This document shows positions 61,661 to 64,000 of a stretch of DNA of 64,000 bases, in pieces (within the stretch, counting starts at the first letter, position 1; each line of letters opens with the position of its first letter). Made by a program: the position numbers and the translations under genes. The notes beneath the pieces were generated by a model. That model made no database searches, was not told the origin of the DNA, and saw only the letters and a program-made list of their open reading frames with translations. Origin of the DNA: Marinobacterium mangrovicola (GTDB lineage: Bacteria > Pseudomonadota > Gammaproteobacteria > Pseudomonadales > Balneatricaceae); the NCBI RefSeq assembly GCF_004339595.1, contig NZ_SMFU01000011.1, positions 62,001-126,000 on the forward strand. The letters run 5' to 3'.

Positions 61661-62674
61661 TCACGCCTGATAGCTATGCCCTCGAGCCATTAATGCCCAG
61701 ACGATCCGAGCCAGCTTGTTGGCGAGCGCAGTGATGACCGTGTTGGGATGCTTGCCTTTCATCCGCTGCAACCAACGACCTAGTTGTGATTGCTCATCAC
61801 TCTGTAGCATTTTGTAAGCCGCCCTGGCGCCATGCACCAGCTGTTTGCGTACATGCTTGTTGCCCTGCTTACTGATGCCAAGTAAGCGCTCTTTGCCACC
61901 GCTGGCGTGCTGCCGCGGCACCAGCCCCAAGGACGCACTAAAGTGGCGGCTGCTGGCGAAATAGCACGCATCGCCCGCATGACTGTACAGCAAGGTCGCA
62001 TTCACAGGTCCAATGCCAGGAACGGTCTGCAGGCGCCGGCACACCGGATTTTCCCGGGCGATGCTCTTGAGCTCATGGTCATAGCGGAGGATCCGCTGAT
62101 CGCGTTCCAGCCATTGCTGCTGCAGGTCAGCTAACAGCTCTCGTGATCGTGGAGCCAGGCCATTGTCGGCATCTTCAAGTAGTTCAGGAACCGCTTCGCG
62201 GATCGCTTTGTGGCCCTGGGGAATGATGACCCCAAACTCGTGAAGCAGTCCTCGCAACTCATTGCCTATTGAGGTCTTTTCGCGGACCAGCCGCTCGCGC
62301 ACTCGGTGTAAGGCCTGCAGTTCCTGTTGATCAACCGTTTTTACAGCGACAGCCGGAATACCCGGGCGAGCAGCGGCTTCTGCTATCGCCTGAGCATCCC
62401 GCTGATCATTCTTGTTAACTTGCACAAAGGGCTTTACGTAACGAGGGTGAATCATCTTAACCGAGTGACCCAGTGCCAAAATCTGGCGTGCCCAATAGTG
62501 AGCACCGCCACAGGCCTCAATGGCTACAAGGCACTCGGGTTGTCGAGCGAGAAAGGCGAGAAGCTGATAGCGTTTTAAGCGTTTGGAAAAGATCTTTCGA
62601 CCCTGGGCATCGATGCCGAGCAGTTGAAAGACATGCTTCGCCAAATCGATTCCGATAATGCTAACCTTGGCCAT
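61661..62674 (-). CDS. IS110-family (IS1111 group) transposase
   Basis: Starting at the ATG at 62674 (GAGGAGG upstream), 337 residues. It has the RuvC-like DEDD domain of IS110 transposases: D10 in VSIIGIDLAKHVFQ, E53 in VAIEACGGAHYW, D90 and D93 in NKNDQRDAQA. The C-terminal transposase-20 domain has LQTVPGIGPVNATLL and LGLVPRQHASGGKERLLGI with the expected serine, followed by KQGNKHVRKQLVHGARAA. The frame is intact with no frameshift. Confidence 0.95.
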   Translation of the reverse strand: MAKVSIIGIDLAKHVFQLLGIDAQGRKIFSKRLKRYQLLAFLARQPECLVAIEACGGAHYWARQILALGHSVKMIHPRYVKPFVQVNKNDQRDAQAIAEAAARPGIPAVAVKTVDQQELQALHRVRERLVREKTSIGNELRGLLHEFGVIIPQGHKAIREAVPELLEDADNGLAPRSRELLADLQQQWLERDQRILRYDHELKSIARENPVCRRLQTVPGIGPVNATLLYSHAGDACYFASSRHFSASLGLVPRQHASGGKERLLGISKQGNKHVRKQLVHGARAAYKMLQSDEQSQLGRWLQRMKGKHPNTVITALANKLARIVWALMARGHSYQA

Positions 62675-62884
62675 GGATGGACCCTCCTCTCTAGATGCCG
62701 ACCCTTGATTGGTTTTGTCGAACTCAATCATGGCACAGGGTGGGCGGGTCCATCTCATTTCCTACCAAAACGAGCACCCTGCCAGTTGCCGCTTATAACC
62801 CCTCCAGTGTCGAAACCAGACAATGCCAGCCGGGTTAATCGCCCCATAATGCGGGTCCTTTACTTCGACTCTTATGGAGCTGAC

Positions 62885-63229
62885 ATGTCCGATTTTATTA
62901 CTGTAATGCGTGAAACCTGCCCGACTCCTGTTGTTGATGCGACCAAGTGGACTCGTATCGGTGGTGAGCCGCACACAGTGAACCTGAATGCCTACACCTC
63001 TGCTGATGGCAGCAAGATCATGGGCACCTGGATCTGTACTCCGGGCAAGTTCGAAGTGAACTACGACAAGTGGGAGTTCTGCCACTTCCTCGACGGTTAC
63101 TGCATCATCACCCCGGAAGGTGAAGAGCCCAAGCACCTGAAAGCCGGCGATGTCTTCGTTATCGAGCCGGGCATGAAAGGCACCTGGGAAGTGGTGGAAA
63201 CCGTACGCAAGTATTTCGTCTTCGCTTAA
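62885..63229 (+). CDS. Cupin-domain protein (DUF861 / Cupin_3)
   Basis: The ATG at 62885 has GGAG 6 nt upstream and gives 114 residues. The single cupin_3 domain runs MGTWICTPGKFEVNYDKWEF, CHFLDGYCIITPEGEEPKHL and KAGDVFVIEPGMKGTWEVVE. Related proteins include ureidoglycine aminohydrolase-type cupins, but most are of unknown role. The usual cluster of metal-binding histidines is thin here (a histidine in EFCHF). It lies just outside the IS element; the insertion is 130 bp upstream of the start and may affect its promoter. A terminator follows. Confidence 0.87.
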   Translation: MSDFITVMRETCPTPVVDATKWTRIGGEPHTVNLNAYTSADGSKIMGTWICTPGKFEVNYDKWEFCHFLDGYCIITPEGEEPKHLKAGDVFVIEPGMKGTWEVVETVRKYFVFA

Positions 63230-63246
63230 TCGAAGCGTTGAGTCAG

Positions 63247-63271
63247 AAGCCGGCCAGTGTGCCGGCTTTTT
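63247..63271 (+). terminator. Terminator after the cupin gene
   Basis: AAGCCGGC-cagtgt-GCCGGCTTTTT: a perfect stem with a five-T tail. Confidence 0.88.
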
Positions 63272-63292
63272 CGTGGGCGTTATTTCGAGGGC

Positions 63293-63336
63293 GTTAGAGG
63301 GAGGCTTGCAGGCGACGCGCCCCCGCGCCGATCGGC
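63293..63336. repeat. Degenerate REP-like sequence
   Basis: GGAGGCTTGCAG followed by GCGACGCGCCCCCGCGCCGA partly matches the REP motif at 30.4 kb (AGGAGGCGCGCCCTCGCGCCGA). It is between the convergent cupin and dinB genes, a usual REP site. The match is loose. Confidence 0.4.
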
Positions 63337-64000
63337 TCAGTTACCGAAATCAAGAGCCAGCTGGCGCAGCGAACTCTCTTCCGCCAGGGTGACGCTGATG
63401 CCGACGAGACGCACCCGGCGCCCGGCGGCACGTTCAAAAGCGGTGTGCAGGATTGAACGCAGCACGTCTTCACTGAGCCGGTCCGACTGACCGGCGGCGG
63501 TGGTCTGCTGGAAGTCGTGGAATTTCAGTTTGATGGTAATTCCCTTGAAGCTGCGGCCCCTGAGGCGCTGCTTCAGTTCCGGTAGCAGGCCGTGCAGAAT
63601 CTGGTCGCACTGGGCTTCGGTGCGCAGGTCATGGGCGAGGGTGGTCTCGACGCCTACCGACTTGCGGATTCTCGACGGCTGCACGGGGCGCTCGTCGATG
63701 CCGCGTGCGCGCTGGTAAAGGCTATGACCAAACTTGCCGAAGCGGTCGGTGAGCGCCTGCAGTGACCAACCGAGCAGGTCGTGGCCGTAGTTCAGGCCCA
63801 TCTCCTCCAGCTTTTCCGCCGTGCGCGGTCCAACACCGGGAAACTTGCGCAGCTTGAGGGCGGCGACAAACTCCGCCGCTTTATCGGGCGTGACCACGCA
63901 CTGACCGTTGGGCTTGTTCTCATCGGAGGCGATCTTGGCGATGAATTTGTTGGGGGCAACACCGGCCGAAGCGGTGAGACCGGTTTCCGCCAGAATCTCG
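63337..64000 (-). CDS. dinB: DNA polymerase IV (DinB), N-terminal part off window
   Basis: The leftward frame is open from the right edge of the window to the stop at 63337, giving about 221 C-terminal residues. It has the Y-family features LTASAGVAPNKFIAKIASDE, NKPNGQCVVTPDKAAEFVAA, the helix-hairpin-helix block KFPGVGPRTAEKLEEMGLNY, and the little-finger sequence RKSVGVETTLAHDLRTEAQC. DNA polymerase IV makes error-prone translesion synthesis and is SOS-regulated in E. coli; its promoter and start are outside the window. A GTG inside (near 63897) is not the real start, since conserved sequence runs on upstream. Confidence 0.95.
   Translation of the reverse strand, partial: EILAETGLTASAGVAPNKFIAKIASDENKPNGQCVVTPDKAAEFVAALKLRKFPGVGPRTAEKLEEMGLNYGHDLLGWSLQALTDRFGKFGHSLYQRARGIDERPVQPSRIRKSVGVETTLAHDLRTEAQCDQILHGLLPELKQRLRGRSFKGITIKLKFHDFQQTTAAGQSDRLSEDVLRSILHTAFERAAGRRVRLVGISVTLAEESSLRQLALDFGN

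Larger units (their letters stand above)
61378..62758 (-). mobile_element. IS110-family insertion sequence, IS1111 group
   Basis: The element consists of a transposase gene on the minus strand and a perfect 12-bp subterminal inverted repeat, ATGGACCCGCCC at 61383-61394 and GGGCGGGTCCAT at 62742-62753. Subterminal repeats are the mark of the IS1111 group. The tips lie a few bases outside the repeats, so the ends are given to about 5 bp. There is no obvious target-site duplication, as expected for IS110-family elements. The transposase is intact, so the element may be active. Confidence 0.85.

Noticed and set aside
62624-62884. Longer form of the cupin protein starting inside the IS element
   Set aside because: The extra 87 codons cross the IS end and have no cupin similarity; the ATG at 62885 has a good ribosome site.

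Overview
The window reads as chromosome of a marine gammaproteobacterium, most like an Oceanospirillales/Marinobacterium-type organism. Reasons are the overall protein similarity, a GC content that looks to be in the upper fifties, and lineage-typical families such as DUF2789, DUF2788, DUF3012, split PycA/PycB and NsrR/NnrS. The genus is an inference. It is mostly ordinary core and metabolic DNA, with a few accessory patches and an unusual load of dispersed repeats. No rRNA, tRNA, CRISPR array or prophage was seen.

Layout. 0-6 kb: the start of a peptide ABC-transporter binding protein with its divergent LysR regulator, then a D-amino-acid cluster (3-hydroxy-D-aspartate aldolase; divergently TetR regulator, RidA and a DadA-like dehydrogenase). 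6-13 kb: yaaA, small conserved proteins, trpS, sseA, cysK and a Sel1-repeat protein. 12.5-19.7 kb: a leftward run with a DUF4139 protein, a pseudokinase/formylglycine-generating-enzyme-like membrane protein, kdsA, a PilZ-like protein, a GIDE-domain/EF-hand protein with LemA, DUF2788 and a ribbon-helix-helix protein. 19.7-26 kb: dauA, nsrR and nnrS (nitric oxide), radD and an Lrp-type regulator. 26-33 kb: leuA, a CMD-tautomerase-DUF4865 operon with its LysR regulator, ppiC, slyD and rsuA. 32.6-37.4 kb: an AT-richer accessory patch with three exported or membrane proteins of unknown function and about 0.9 kb of nearly empty DNA. 37.7-39.2 kb: an ECF-like sigma factor, a zinc-finger anti-sigma candidate and a cyclic-nucleotide-binding protein. 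39.3-44.4 kb: the glycine cleavage genes, with gcvT split off and divergent from gcvH-gcvP. 44.8-48.8 kb: a large MORN-like lipoprotein, a duplicated Ada-type metal-binding gene and an exported pyrophosphatase. 49-53.5 kb: small membrane proteins, a glutaredoxin-like protein, a minimal PAS-chemoreceptor and a secreted carboxylesterase. 53.8-61.1 kb: a 3-hydroxybenzoate 4-monooxygenase-like enzyme with LysR, then a PycR-like LysR and pycA-pycB. 61.3-62.8 kb: an IS110-family (IS1111-group) insertion sequence. 62.9-64 kb: a cupin protein and the end of dinB.

Two things stand out. First, a structured intergenic repeat of about 180-255 bp occurs five times (near 6.1, 23.6, 44.5, 47.1 and 47.7 kb), four of them between convergent genes. 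It has nested inverted repeats whose arms change in a compensated way between copies, so it looks like a mobile element whose folded form is conserved. One copy was tandemly duplicated with its neighbouring gene. Second, the IS1111-group element has a perfect 12-bp subterminal inverted repeat, about 265 bp of non-coding DNA downstream of the transposase where a guide (bridge/seek) RNA is expected, and seems to sit in a REP-like sequence related to a REP pair at 30.4 kb.

Many divergent gene pairs carry visible palindromes that are good operator candidates: LysR at 1.26 kb, TetR at 3.5 kb, the ribbon-helix-helix gene at 19.66 kb, two spaced identical-type palindromes in the gcv intergenic region, and the pycR-pycA region. 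All functional calls come from reading motifs and remembered families; no search was run.
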